Made by a program: the position numbers and the translations under genes
Shown: one piece after another, positions 12,432 to 19,989 of the stretch
How the letters are laid out: each line of letters opens with the position of its first letter
How positions within the stretch are numbered: the stretch's first letter is position 1
Notes under the pieces: model-generated
Databases searched by the model: none
What the model was told of the DNA's origin: nothing
The model's input: only the letters and a program-made list of their open reading frames with translations
IMG/VR virus record: IMGVR_UViG_3300013233_000546
Span: 1-33,942 of that record
Length of the DNA: 33,942 bases
From: a virus
Strand: one strand, 5' to 3'

Positions 12432-13492
12432 TGCCGGTTCCTGATCGTCTGGCCGATGCCGCCATACGCCACCAAGTGTTTCTTGAGCGGTTGAAGGCGG
12501 GTGAGTCGAGCCAGTTTCTCAAAACAGCCAAGGCGATTGATTCTGCTGTAAGGGCTGTTCTTTACGGTCGCGATGATGTTTCGTCAATGCCAAGGGGGCG
12601 GTTTAAAAAACTGATTGATGGCCTTAGATCGTCTATTTCAGGGTCGTATAGCAAATTTGCAGATGAGTTCTTTGCGCGATTGTCCGAGATTGCCGGTTAT
12701 GAATCAGGCTTTGAGTTGGCAGCACTGAAAAAGGTGATTTCTGGCGTTGCGGTCACTCAGGCTGAGGCTGCCAAGGTTGTAAAATTGATGATGGAGTCGC
12801 CGTTGTCTGTTCGCGGAGCCGATGGTGGAAAGTTGCTGCAACCGTTTGTGGATGATTGGGGAAAAAAAGACACCGACATGATTGTTGGCGCGATTATTCA
12901 GGGTGTGTCGGAAGGTCAGAGCAACAGTCAAATCGTGCAGACCATTCGCGGTACCAGAAAAAACAAATTTTCAGACGGCCTGATACGCACGTCAACACGA
13001 CACGCAGAGGCGATCACCCGCACAGCGATTCAGCACGCATCGAGCGTGGCTCGTGAGGCTGTCTGGCTGGAAAACAAAGACATTGTTGATGGACTCGTTT
13101 GGCTGTCAACGCTTGACGGCAGAACAACAACACGGTGCCGGTCTCTGGATAATGTTGAGTTCAGCTTGGGTGAAGGCCCTCGCCCCCCGATTCACATCGG
13201 CTGTCGCTCCCTTATGGTGCCGAGCGTGAAAAACAAAAGCCTAAACGGCGGCACTCGGTCGTCATTAAGCGGCTATGTGGCACGCGATGAAACCTACTAC
13301 TCGTGGCTAAAGAAGCAGCCAAAGTCGTTCCAGAATGAAGCGGTCGGACCCAATAGGGCGAAGTTGCTTCGAGACGGTGGACTCTCGACAGATGAGTTTT
13401 CCAGACTGAATTTGGGGCGCAATTTTCAGCCGATGACACTGGATCAGATGAGAAATCTTGAGCCGTTGGCGTTCGAGAGAGCAAATATTTAG
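12431..13492 (+). CDS. MuF/SPP1 gp7-like head morphogenesis protein
   Basis: The product has 353 residues. The MuF-type domain lies at about 195-275: ITRTAIQHASSVAREAVWLE, then DGLVWLSTLDGRTTTRCRSL DN and a closing HIGCRSLMVPSV with the conserved Cys pair. The N-terminal 180 residues are helical. Minor head proteins of this type sit inside the capsid by the portal and help assembly or are ejected with DNA. It directly follows the portal and is followed by a terminator at 13524. Confidence 0.9.
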   Translation: MPVPDRLADAAIRHQVFLERLKAGESSQFLKTAKAIDSAVRAVLYGRDDVSSMPRGRFKKLIDGLRSSISGSYSKFADEFFARLSEIAGYESGFELAALKKVISGVAVTQAEAAKVVKLMMESPLSVRGADGGKLLQPFVDDWGKKDTDMIVGAIIQGVSEGQSNSQIVQTIRGTRKNKFSDGLIRTSTRHAEAITRTAIQHASSVAREAVWLENKDIVDGLVWLSTLDGRTTTRCRSLDNVEFSLGEGPRPPIHIGCRSLMVPSVKNKSLNGGTRSSLSGYVARDETYYSWLKKQPKSFQNEAVGPNRAKLLRDGGLSTDEFSRLNLGRNFQPMTLDQMRNLEPLAFERANI

Positions 13493-13523
13493 CGGAGCTG
13501 CTGGGCAGTTTTGCAAATCAACC

Positions 13524-13550
13524 AACCTCGCCATTGTGCGGGGTTTTTTT
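13524..13550 (+). terminator. Terminator between MuF-like and scaffold genes
   Basis: AACCTCGC (13524-13531) and GCGGGGTT (13538-13545) form an 8-bp stem with one G-U pair, ending in seven T (13544-13550). ATG and a second perfect hairpin, GCTGCC-CGA-GGCAGC (13557-13571), follow at once. It lies inside the late operon, so capsid genes need read-through or antitermination. Confidence 0.75.
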
Positions 13551-13595
13551 ATGTTCGCTGCCCGAGGCAGCACGCACTTTTCCAGAGGAACTGTG

Positions 13596-14279
13596 ATGGC
13601 TTTGAAATTTGAAATTGATAATTTGGACGGTCTTGATGATGCGATCAAGAAACTTTATGTCGAAAAAAACGGTAAGTATCAGCTCGACCTTGATGGCGCA
13701 CCTTCAGCAGGCGGTGGCGATGACGCTGGCCTAAAAGCAAAAGTCGATCAGCTTCTCGCTGAGAAAAAAGCCGAGGCTGAAAAACGCCGCACAGCAGAAG
13801 AAGCCGAGCGTGTTGCATTGGAAGAAAAGGCGCGTGCAGGCGGCGATAATGCTGCGCTCTTAAAGTCGGCGCAAGAGCGCATATCAACGATGGAGGCTGA
13901 TGCGTTGGCAGCCAAGAAAATGGCGGCGCAGAGTGCGATTGAGCGGATCTCAATGGAAGTTAGCGCAAAAATTTCAGACGGTGCAAATCAAAAAATATTG
14001 AGCAGATTTATTGCTGATCGATTGAAATTCGGAGAAACGGGGGTTGTTGTCACTGACGCAAACGGTAACCCAACAATCTCGACGGTTGATCAGTTGCAGG
14101 AAGAATTCAAAACGTCACCGGACTTCGCGTCTTTGGTGACGGCTTCAAAAGGATCTGGCGGCGGGGCTGCTGGGTCGGGAGGTGCTGGCGGGGCTGGCAA
14201 GAAACTCTCAGAAATGAACGAGGCCGAGCGTGTTGCTTTGGCGAAATCCAACCCAGAGGCGTTTGCCGCCCTAACTTAA
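13596..14279 (+). CDS. Capsid scaffolding protein
   Basis: The protein has 227 residues from ATG 13596, which has GAGGA 7 nt upstream; a longer in-frame start at 13458 would overlap the MuF-like gene and the terminator. Residues about 40-115 are an Ala/Glu/Lys-rich coiled coil (VDQLLAEKKAEAEKRRTAEE), followed by a Gly-rich hinge (GSGGGAAGSGGAGGAG, about 190-206) and a short C-terminal helix (LSEMNEAERVALAKSNPEAF). This is the classic scaffold layout just upstream of the major capsid gene. The C-terminal helix would bind the capsid protein. Confidence 0.85.
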   Translation: MALKFEIDNLDGLDDAIKKLYVEKNGKYQLDLDGAPSAGGGDDAGLKAKVDQLLAEKKAEAEKRRTAEEAERVALEEKARAGGDNAALLKSAQERISTMEADALAAKKMAAQSAIERISMEVSAKISDGANQKILSRFIADRLKFGETGVVVTDANGNPTISTVDQLQEEFKTSPDFASLVTASKGSGGGAAGSGGAGGAGKKLSEMNEAERVALAKSNPEAFAALT

Positions 14280-14295
14280 TTTTGAGGTTTATCTC

Positions 14296-15297
14296 ATGGC
14301 TTTATCAGATGTAATTATCCCCGCAGTTTACAAAACCTACCAGGTGGAAAACTCACCTGAAAAAACCGCTTTCGTTGAGAGCGGTGTGATTGTGAAAAAT
14401 CCGTCTCTCGACACTGCCGCAAGTGGTGGTCAGCTTGTTAATTTGCCGTTTTGGCGCGACCTTGATGGCGCAGCAGAGGCGAATGTTTCGGACGGCAATC
14501 CCGCCAATACTGGCGCAACCCAAAAACTCACTGCTGGCGAACAGATTGCCCGTGTTGCGAATGTGAACAACGGTTGGACTGCTTCAGATCTTGAAGGTGA
14601 ATTGGCTGGCGCGGAACCCATGACCCGCACAGCTTCTCGAACCAGCGCTTATTGGCTCAAACAGTGGCAGCGCCGCGTTATCTCAACCGCAAGCGGCGTA
14701 ATGGCAGACAACATTGCCAGCAACGCCGGAGACATGGTCAACGATGTTTCAATTGCTGATGGTGCGGCGGCTGGCGCTGCAAACGTGTTCAGTCGCGGTG
14801 CATTCACTGCCGCAGCATTCACGATGGGTGATGGTGTTGATGGCCTGTCCATGATTGCGGTTCATTCAATGGTCTACAAGCGGATGGTGGACAACAACGA
14901 CATCACGTTTGTGAAGCCGTCAGAGGGCGCTATTTCAATCCCCACGTTCTTAGGCAAGGCGGTTGTTGTTGATGACTCTATGCCTGTTGTTGCCGGTGCT
15001 ACGAGTGGATTCAAATACACCTCGATCCTGTTTGGTGCCGGTGCGTTTGGATTCGGTGAAGGTGCTGCAAAAATGCCCGTTGAGATCGAGCGAACTGCCG
15101 CAGGCGGCAATGGCGGCGGCATCGAGACCCTGTGGGAGCGCAAGAGCTGGATCATTCATCCTCTTGGCTACAAATTCAACAACGCCACAGTCTCTGGTGC
15201 ATCTCCAACCATTGCCAATCTGGCGTTGGCTGCAAACTGGACGCGGGTTATTGACCGCAAATCAGTACCGATGGCATTCCTGATCACCAACGGCTAA
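14296..15297 (+). CDS. Major capsid protein
   Basis: The product has 333 residues with a strong ribosome-binding site (GAGG). It begins MALSDVIIPAVYKTYQVENS and continues with VNLPFWRDLDGAAEANVSDG and a long Ala-rich spine-helix region (RTSAYWLKQWQRRVISTASG, about 115-135), then a beta-rich half ending with WERKSWIIHPLGYKF. This matches phage coat proteins of the HK97 fold that are not proteolytically processed and that use a separate scaffold. Fold is assigned by resemblance and by position between scaffold and connector genes. Confidence 0.9.
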   Translation: MALSDVIIPAVYKTYQVENSPEKTAFVESGVIVKNPSLDTAASGGQLVNLPFWRDLDGAAEANVSDGNPANTGATQKLTAGEQIARVANVNNGWTASDLEGELAGAEPMTRTASRTSAYWLKQWQRRVISTASGVMADNIASNAGDMVNDVSIADGAAAGAANVFSRGAFTAAAFTMGDGVDGLSMIAVHSMVYKRMVDNNDITFVKPSEGAISIPTFLGKAVVVDDSMPVVAGATSGFKYTSILFGAGAFGFGEGAAKMPVEIERTAAGGNGGGIETLWERKSWIIHPLGYKFNNATVSGASPTIANLALAANWTRVIDRKSVPMAFLITNG

Positions 15298-15335
15298 TCA
15301 TTCAAGGCCAAGGACGGCCAAAAGAGGGTTTAATC

Positions 15336-15494
15336 ATGGCTAAAAAAAACGAAGATGCAGCTGCAAAGCAGCCATCCATGTCTGATATGTTGAAATCTGC
15401 TGCAAAAATCGACCTCAGCATTGCTGGCAAGAAAAAAACCGACCTTGCCGAGGCGATGGTCAGCGCTTTGAATACGGATAAGAAAGACACGTGA
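15336..15494 (+). CDS. Small Lys-rich protein after the capsid gene, 52 aa
   Basis: An ORF of 52 codons begins MAKKNEDAAAKQPSMSDMLK and contains SIAGKKKTDLAEAMVSALN. AGAGGG precedes the ATG. It ends with a GTGA overlap on the start of the next gene, which supports translation. The product is highly charged and helical. Similar short genes sit between capsid and connector genes in many phages, sometimes as head decoration or head-completion factors. Function unknown. Confidence 0.68.
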   Translation: MAKKNEDAAAKQPSMSDMLKSAAKIDLSIAGKKKTDLAEAMVSALNTDKKDT

Positions 15495-15961
15495 TCGTTG
15501 TCGAGGATGGCAGCATTGTCGCTGGGGCAAACAGCTACGTCACCCTAACTGACGCGCGTAATTACGCTACTCAGCGCGGCGTGTCGCTGCCTACTGATGA
15601 TGTTGTGCTTGAGGGGTTGATTGTTCGCGCCTCTGATTACCTCGACCTGATCGGTGATTATTTGGGTTCGCCGTCCGCACCAGATCAAGAGCTTGAATGG
15701 CCAAGAACCTCGTTTTCCGGTATTCCAAAAAAACTCATATCAGCTCAATGTGAACTCACTATTGAAGGTGTCTCCTTTGGTGATCTGATGCCGTCAAGTG
15801 ATGGCCGAGAGGTCTTGATGGAAAACATTGGCGGAAAATTGATTACTCAATACGCTGAATCTGGATCAGCTCTGTCTAAGCCGATCTTCCCAAAAGTCGA
15901 GCGGCTGCTTTCGTCTCTTCGATTCGCTGATAAATTTTCCATACCGGTTGTTAGAGGCTGA
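15491..15961 (+). CDS. Head-tail connector (DnaT-like/gp4 type)
   Basis: The product has 156 residues with a GTG start overlapping the preceding stop. It opens VEDGSIVAGANSYVTLTDAR NYATQRG, then LIVRASDYLDLIGDYLGS and LEWPRTSFSGIPKKLISAQCEL. This is the pattern of the family annotated as putative DnaT-like proteins in phages, which act as the adaptor ring under the portal. The short linking turn SGIP and helix KKLISAQCELTIE are typical. The gene order capsid-adaptor-closure-tail completion supports it. Confidence 0.82.
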   Translation: MIVVEDGSIVAGANSYVTLTDARNYATQRGVSLPTDDVVLEGLIVRASDYLDLIGDYLGSPSAPDQELEWPRTSFSGIPKKLISAQCELTIEGVSFGDLMPSSDGREVLMENIGGKLITQYAESGSALSKPIFPKVERLLSSLRFADKFSIPVVRG

Positions 15962-16290
15962 TGGCCAGCGTTGCTGCAACTCTAAAAAAGAAGGGTGTGG
16001 CGATGACTCTGGAGCGAGTGTCTGGGTTATTTGACCCGATCACGGGGCTATCAACACCAACAAGCACTGTTTTCACAATCTACGGCATAGAGTTGGACAA
16101 CAAGTCTTCAATCTTGCGAAAAGGCAGTGGTGACGTGTCATCAAAAAGCAGCGCTCTTGTTGAGCCAACGGTGTCAATAAGCGTCGGTGACCGGTTAACA
16201 ATTTCCGGTGTTGTTTGGAGTGTCTCCTCTGTGTCAGAGGTTCGTCCGCAAGGTCGGGTCGTGATGATTGATGTTGGGCTGTCTAGATGA
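15961..16290 (+). CDS. Head closure / neck protein
   Basis: The product has 109 residues and is mostly beta. It starts MASVAATLKKKGVAMTLERV and contains a Ser/Val-rich barrel region ending VVWSVSSVSEVRPQGRVVMI. Size and position between the adaptor and the gp10-like gene match head-closure (stopper) proteins, which prevent DNA leakage and offer the docking surface for the tail. No specific motif is recognised. It overlaps the next gene by ATGA. Confidence 0.65.
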   Translation: MASVAATLKKKGVAMTLERVSGLFDPITGLSTPTSTVFTIYGIELDNKSSILRKGSGDVSSKSSALVEPTVSISVGDRLTISGVVWSVSSVSEVRPQGRVVMIDVGLSR

Positions 16291-16685
16291 GTTTTGTTGA
16301 TCAGATTGACGGATTCGTTGACCGTGCAAACAGGGTTGTTCAGGACATCTCAAAAGAGATTGTTATTGAGTTGTTCTCCGCCATTGTATACGACACCCCT
16401 GTTGACTACGGGCCATTGAGAGGCTCTTGGCAGGTAACCGCTGGAGCGTCAGCGTCATCTGATATTGGCAGGGTCGATACTTCTGGCGCAGATGTAATAT
16501 CGGATATTCGGTCGAGTGTGGCGGGCGGTATTCCAGACGTTCTGTATCTATCAAACCTAAAGCATTACGCGCACAGGATTGAGTATGACGGATGGAGTCA
16601 CACCAAGGCACCGGAAGGCATGGTTCGCAGAAACACTGTTAGGTTTGGTCAAATTGCGAATGACGCAATAAGGAACAACATTTAA
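16287..16685 (+). CDS. HK97 gp10-like tail completion protein
   Basis: The product has 132 residues. VYDTPVDYGPLRGSWQV (about 34-50), preceded by a long N-terminal helix and followed by LYLSNLKHYAHRIEYDGWSH, is characteristic of the HK97 gp10-like / minor tail Z-type proteins, in which the 'TPVDTG-LR-SW' segment is conserved. It acts at the head-tail interface. Tight one- to four-base overlaps link it with both neighbours. Confidence 0.83.
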   Translation: MSFVDQIDGFVDRANRVVQDISKEIVIELFSAIVYDTPVDYGPLRGSWQVTAGASASSDIGRVDTSGADVISDIRSSVAGGIPDVLYLSNLKHYAHRIEYDGWSHTKAPEGMVRRNTVRFGQIANDAIRNNI

Positions 16686-17089
16686 TGCTCTCATTTAGTG
16701 CTATTAAACGCGCGCTGCTGAGCGGCTATGAGGCGCTTAATATTGGTCTGCCAACAGCGTACGAGAACCAGTTGCACACGCCTTTAAACGGCGCTCATTG
16801 GGCATCTGTCTTTATTATCCCAGCATCAACGGCCATAACAACGTCAGGCTCTTCGCCCTCATCTGAGCATGTTGGCTTGATGCAGATTGATTTCAATGTG
16901 CCGGTGAATTCAGGTGACGGCGAGCTGCTTGAATACTGCGACCGAGCAGCAACATTTTTTTACCCAGGGCGGCGATTCAGCCACTCTGGTGCAACCGTTT
17001 TAATTCTCAATTCAAGTCGAAGCCAAGGCCGTCATGTTGACGGATGGTTTCGAATATCAGTAACAATAAATTGGAAATTTAGGGGATAG
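16685..17089 (+). CDS. Tail terminator protein
   Basis: The product has 134 residues of the alpha/beta type usual for tail terminators (gpU or DUF4128-like). An N-terminal helix, MLSFSAIKRALLSGYEALN, is followed by beta strands VGLMQIDFNVPVNSGDGELL and a C-terminal VDGWFRISVTINWKF. It would cap the tail tube once the tape-measure length is reached. The call rests on size, secondary structure pattern and its slot between gp10-like and tail-tube genes. Confidence 0.72.
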   Translation: MLSFSAIKRALLSGYEALNIGLPTAYENQLHTPLNGAHWASVFIIPASTAITTSGSSPSSEHVGLMQIDFNVPVNSGDGELLEYCDRAATFFYPGRRFSHSGATVLILNSSRSQGRHVDGWFRISVTINWKFRG

Positions 17090-17091
17090 TC

Positions 17092-18021
17092 ATGGCTGAA
17101 AACACATCACATCAATTATCAATTGTTGAAGAGTCCGCTTACGGCGCGACCCCGACAACTCCGGCGTTTCAGATCCTCAGAAACACGGGCTGCACACTAA
17201 AAATGACCCGTGCCTCTGTTGATAATCCTGAGATTCGAGCGGACAGACAGCACGCGGGGATGCGGCTTGGGTCGTTCTCTATCGCTGGCAATGTGAGTGG
17301 TGTTCTGTCGTTTTTGACCTACAGCGCGCTGCTGGAGGCGGGTCTTACCAGCGCCTTTCAGATCGACACCCCGTCTGCTGGAACCGATCAACTGAAAAAT
17401 GGCGTGGCTCGAAAATCATTCACCTTCGAGAGATACTTTAGCGATCAACTGGCTGCCGCAAACCCGTATCACCGTTATCACGGCGTTGAAGTTTCTGGAT
17501 TGAGCATCAAAGGCGGCCCCGATTCAAACGTGGAGATCACCGCTGAATTGATTGGCCAGTCAGAGAGTCGTTCAGGAGTCGCCCTTACTGGAGCCTCATA
17601 CGCACCTCAGACAGCTGATGATCCAATGACGATGCTAGGCGGAAACGTTCTTATTGGCGGCGTTAGCTCTGGCGTTGTCACCTCGTTTGACATCAGTGTT
17701 AAAAATGCAATGAACGCCAACCCGGTCGCAACTGATAATTTTGGCCTCCGCCCCTCTATTGGCCCAATCGATGTCACTGGATCAATTGCGGTCTATTTTG
17801 AAGGTGACAGCAATATTTCTGCTCTGGCAAATGAAACAGAAACCTCAATTGATGTGTCGTTCACTGACGGGGTCAACATCTACCGGATCCTGATGCCGCG
17901 CGTTAAATTCACTGATGCCGGTGTCGAGAGTGGAGGCACTGGGACGTTTATCGAAACCATCCCGTTCCGCGCTCTGCCGGACGCTGCAACAAGTGCCACC
18001 ATCATCATCGAGGAGATGTAA
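17092..18021 (+). CDS. Major tail tube protein
   Basis: The product has 309 residues. The start NTSHQLSIVEESAYGATPTT PAFQILRNTG is typical of phage tail tube proteins, where an E-x-x-YG-x-xP motif opens the first strand. A duplicated beta-rich body follows, with SGLSIKGGPDSNVEITAELI near 140-160 and VTSFDISVKNAMNANPVATD near 200-220. It polymerises into the tube around the tape measure. It lies just before the chaperone frameshift pair. Confidence 0.85.
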   Translation: MAENTSHQLSIVEESAYGATPTTPAFQILRNTGCTLKMTRASVDNPEIRADRQHAGMRLGSFSIAGNVSGVLSFLTYSALLEAGLTSAFQIDTPSAGTDQLKNGVARKSFTFERYFSDQLAAANPYHRYHGVEVSGLSIKGGPDSNVEITAELIGQSESRSGVALTGASYAPQTADDPMTMLGGNVLIGGVSSGVVTSFDISVKNAMNANPVATDNFGLRPSIGPIDVTGSIAVYFEGDSNISALANETETSIDVSFTDGVNIYRILMPRVKFTDAGVESGGTGTFIETIPFRALPDAATSATIIIEEM

Positions 18022-18024
18022 TCG

Positions 18025-18438
18025 ATGTCGAATATTAAAGATTTTTTCACCAAACCTGCGGCAGAAGCTGGCTGCAAATTACCCGTAAAGGCTCCAGATG
18101 GATCTGATACAGGTGATTGGGTTGAGATTGTGGGCACAGAGTCCGACCAATTCAGACAGGCAAAAATTGTTGCAGAGCGTGAGGCGTTTGCGGAAACGGT
18201 GCGATTTAAAGCCTCTGAGCGTGGCGGAGAAAATCCGTGCAAACACGACAGTGACGGTGTTTTGCGCGACATTAACACGCGACTGATTGCGTCAACAATC
18301 GTGTCATGGTCGTTCGATGACGACTGCACTGACGACAACAAGATTGCCCTGCTTGATAACGCCGAATACATCCGCGATCTTGTCAACACGTCTGCTGCCG
18401 ACAACGGGACGTTTTTCAAAAAAAAGCCGATGAGTTAA
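18025..18438 (+). CDS. Tail assembly chaperone, short form (G-like)
   Basis: This form has 137 residues, beginning MSNIKDFFTKPAAEAGCKLP, and is probably mixed alpha/beta. It is the zero-frame product of a programmed frameshift: codons 132-134 (AAA AAA AAG, 18418-18426) are followed by a stop four codons later. In lambda the equivalent gpG and gpG-T coat the tape measure and recruit tube subunits. The alternative -1 product is described in the next entry. Located between tail tube and, after an insert, the tape measure. Confidence 0.8.
   Translation: MSNIKDFFTKPAAEAGCKLPVKAPDGSDTGDWVEIVGTESDQFRQAKIVAEREAFAETVRFKASERGGENPCKHDSDGVLRDINTRLIASTIVSWSFDDDCTDDNKIALLDNAEYIRDLVNTSAADNGTFFKKKPMS
18420..18426 (+). 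promoter_or_regulatory. Slippery heptamer for -1 frameshift
   Basis: A AAA AAG in the zero frame, within a run of eight A followed by G. It is identical to the E. coli dnaX slippery site. Slipping back one base at codon 134 leads into an open frame of 103 codons. Confidence 0.82.
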
Positions 18439-18737
18439 TTCAATACGCCAAGTCATGGTGGGAGCTTGAAAAGCCAATATCTGATGGCGGAGCATCTCTC
18501 AGGTCGCACTTGATTGATATTGAGCGACAAACCGGAACAACCCCGCAGCAACTGAAAGACGCGCCAGATATTCCAGATGGTGTTGGTTACTTGTGGGGTG
18601 TTTTTTTCGAGATAAAGAGGGCTGGCGAGCCGGTTTCCTTTTCTTCAATAAACGACTGGTCTTCTGCAAGCGGAATCGCTCTCACTTATTACGAGGCCGA
18701 TATTTTGCGAGGCATAGACAGAGTGATAATGGGGTAG
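18426..18737 (+). CDS. Tail assembly chaperone -1 extension (T part of GT fusion)
   Basis: This is the -1 frame reached by slippage at 18420-18426. It reads ADELIQYAKSWWELEKPISD, then LRSHLIDIERQTGTTPQQLK and a C-terminal LTYYEADILRGIDRVIMG, giving a fusion of about 237 residues from 18025. A separate start (TTG 18510) would give only 75 residues and has no good ribosome-binding site, so frameshifting is the better reading. Minor fusion product at low ratio is expected, as for lambda G-T. Confidence 0.82.
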   Translation, partial: ADELIQYAKSWWELEKPISDGGASLRSHLIDIERQTGTTPQQLKDAPDIPDGVGYLWGVFFEIKRAGEPVSFSSINDWSSASGIALTYYEADILRGIDRVIMG

Positions 18738-18741
18738 CTTG

Positions 18742-19989
18742 ATGTTGATTGGGTGGGCAACGCATAAAGAGATCACGGTGCCGGTCGGAAAATTTCCCTC
18801 GGATGGAAAAACCTTCGATATGCCGGTGATGTTTATCGGTAATCCAGACATTACGGCCAACGTGTCCGCTAACGGCTCTGATATTCGCGCGTCCCTGCCC
18901 GATGGCACAATCATCGACTACGGGATTGTGCGGCTGGATGTGGCGGCAGGCAACCTGCTGATGTTCGTTTCGGTACCTGCGAGCGATGGCGTAAGCGACT
19001 CAATTATTCACATCGACATCGGCAATGCTTCGGCTGCTGATGCTCAAAACCCTGCCGGAGTGTTCGTTGATTACACTGCTCGCGGTCATTGCGCTGGCGA
19101 CCCGACCGGCATTATTGCAGTGCCAGACTCAAGCCCCAGCGCCAACAACGGAAACATCGTCGGAACCCTGTTGCCAGCTCGAACACTCTCCCCTCTCGGC
19201 CTCGGTTATTTTGATGACGGTGCAGGCAACGAGGTGGATTGGGGCGCGAACGGGTTTAACCCCTATCTCTATACTTGTTCTTGGTGGCAGGCGGACGCAA
19301 CCGGAGCGGCAACCCCACTCAACCTTTGCGGTACCGGAGGTGGTGCTGAGGACGTGTGCCGGTTTAGCTGGGATGAGACCGTGCCAGAGGTGGCGTGGAA
19401 ACACGATTGGGGTGTTAGCGGGGTATCTGCAACAACAATCGGCGGCTGGCATAGACACACGATGACGTATGACGATACCACCACGATCATGATTCACTAC
19501 GAAGACGGGGTTGAGCTGAGTCGTGGCAGTGGCGGCAATATTCCCGCCGGAGTTGTCGGCGCTCAACAGCACTGGGGCGCAAAATCTGGCGCTGCTGGCG
19601 CGATGATCTGGGACATTGCAGATTACGGAATGCAAAATTACGCCGTGTCTGCTGCGCGTGAGTTGGCGTATTTTCAATCTCAATTCTCTCCAAGCACCTT
19701 TTATTCTGAATCTGCGTGGCTCCCAAACATCGTGATCATCAACACAATCACGGAGACGTTTAATCTCAGCACAGGCAGCCCTTTCCCTGATGGGGTGGTG
19801 ATTCGGGCATACGATGCCAGCGGGTTTCCAGTGTCTGCTGTTGATGTTGGCGGGGGTAGTGTTGCTGGCGGGGCTGGCGTAGCTCAATTCACAATCGGCA
19901 TATCAACTGAGGTCATTCTGATTGCCGATCAAACGCCGCTTGGTGGTGAAGCGGCGATCTCTCTGCCGATCCTGCCGGTGGTGACATAA
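18742..19989 (+). CDS. DUF2341/LamG-like surface protein
   Basis: The protein has 415 residues from ATG 18742, with one codon of TTG upstream ignored. Residues about 8-115 resemble a DUF2341-type beta sandwich (DIRASLPDGTIIDYGIVRLD, then IHIDIGNASAADAQNPAGVF). Residues about 125-305 resemble a LamG/concanavalin-like jelly roll (DSSPSANNGNIVGT, then GGWHRHTMTYDDTTTIMIHY EDG, then GAMIWDIADYGM). Residues 325-415 form a separate C-terminal beta domain. Such folds bind sugars. It lies between the chaperone and tape-measure genes, an unusual place. A tail or capsid decoration that attaches to cell-surface glycans is inferred. Confidence 0.72.
   Translation: MLIGWATHKEITVPVGKFPSDGKTFDMPVMFIGNPDITANVSANGSDIRASLPDGTIIDYGIVRLDVAAGNLLMFVSVPASDGVSDSIIHIDIGNASAADAQNPAGVFVDYTARGHCAGDPTGIIAVPDSSPSANNGNIVGTLLPARTLSPLGLGYFDDGAGNEVDWGANGFNPYLYTCSWWQADATGAATPLNLCGTGGGAEDVCRFSWDETVPEVAWKHDWGVSGVSATTIGGWHRHTMTYDDTTTIMIHYEDGVELSRGSGGNIPAGVVGAQQHWGAKSGAAGAMIWDIADYGMQNYAVSAARELAYFQSQFSPSTFYSESAWLPNIVIINTITETFNLSTGSPFPDGVVIRAYDASGFPVSAVDVGGGSVAGGAGVAQFTIGISTEVILIADQTPLGGEAAISLPILPVVT

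Noticed and set aside
19129-19887. Minus-strand ORF of 252 codons
   Set aside because: It lies fully inside the DUF2341/LamG-like gene on the other strand, has a Cys/Arg-rich composition without domain pattern, and no ribosome-binding context.
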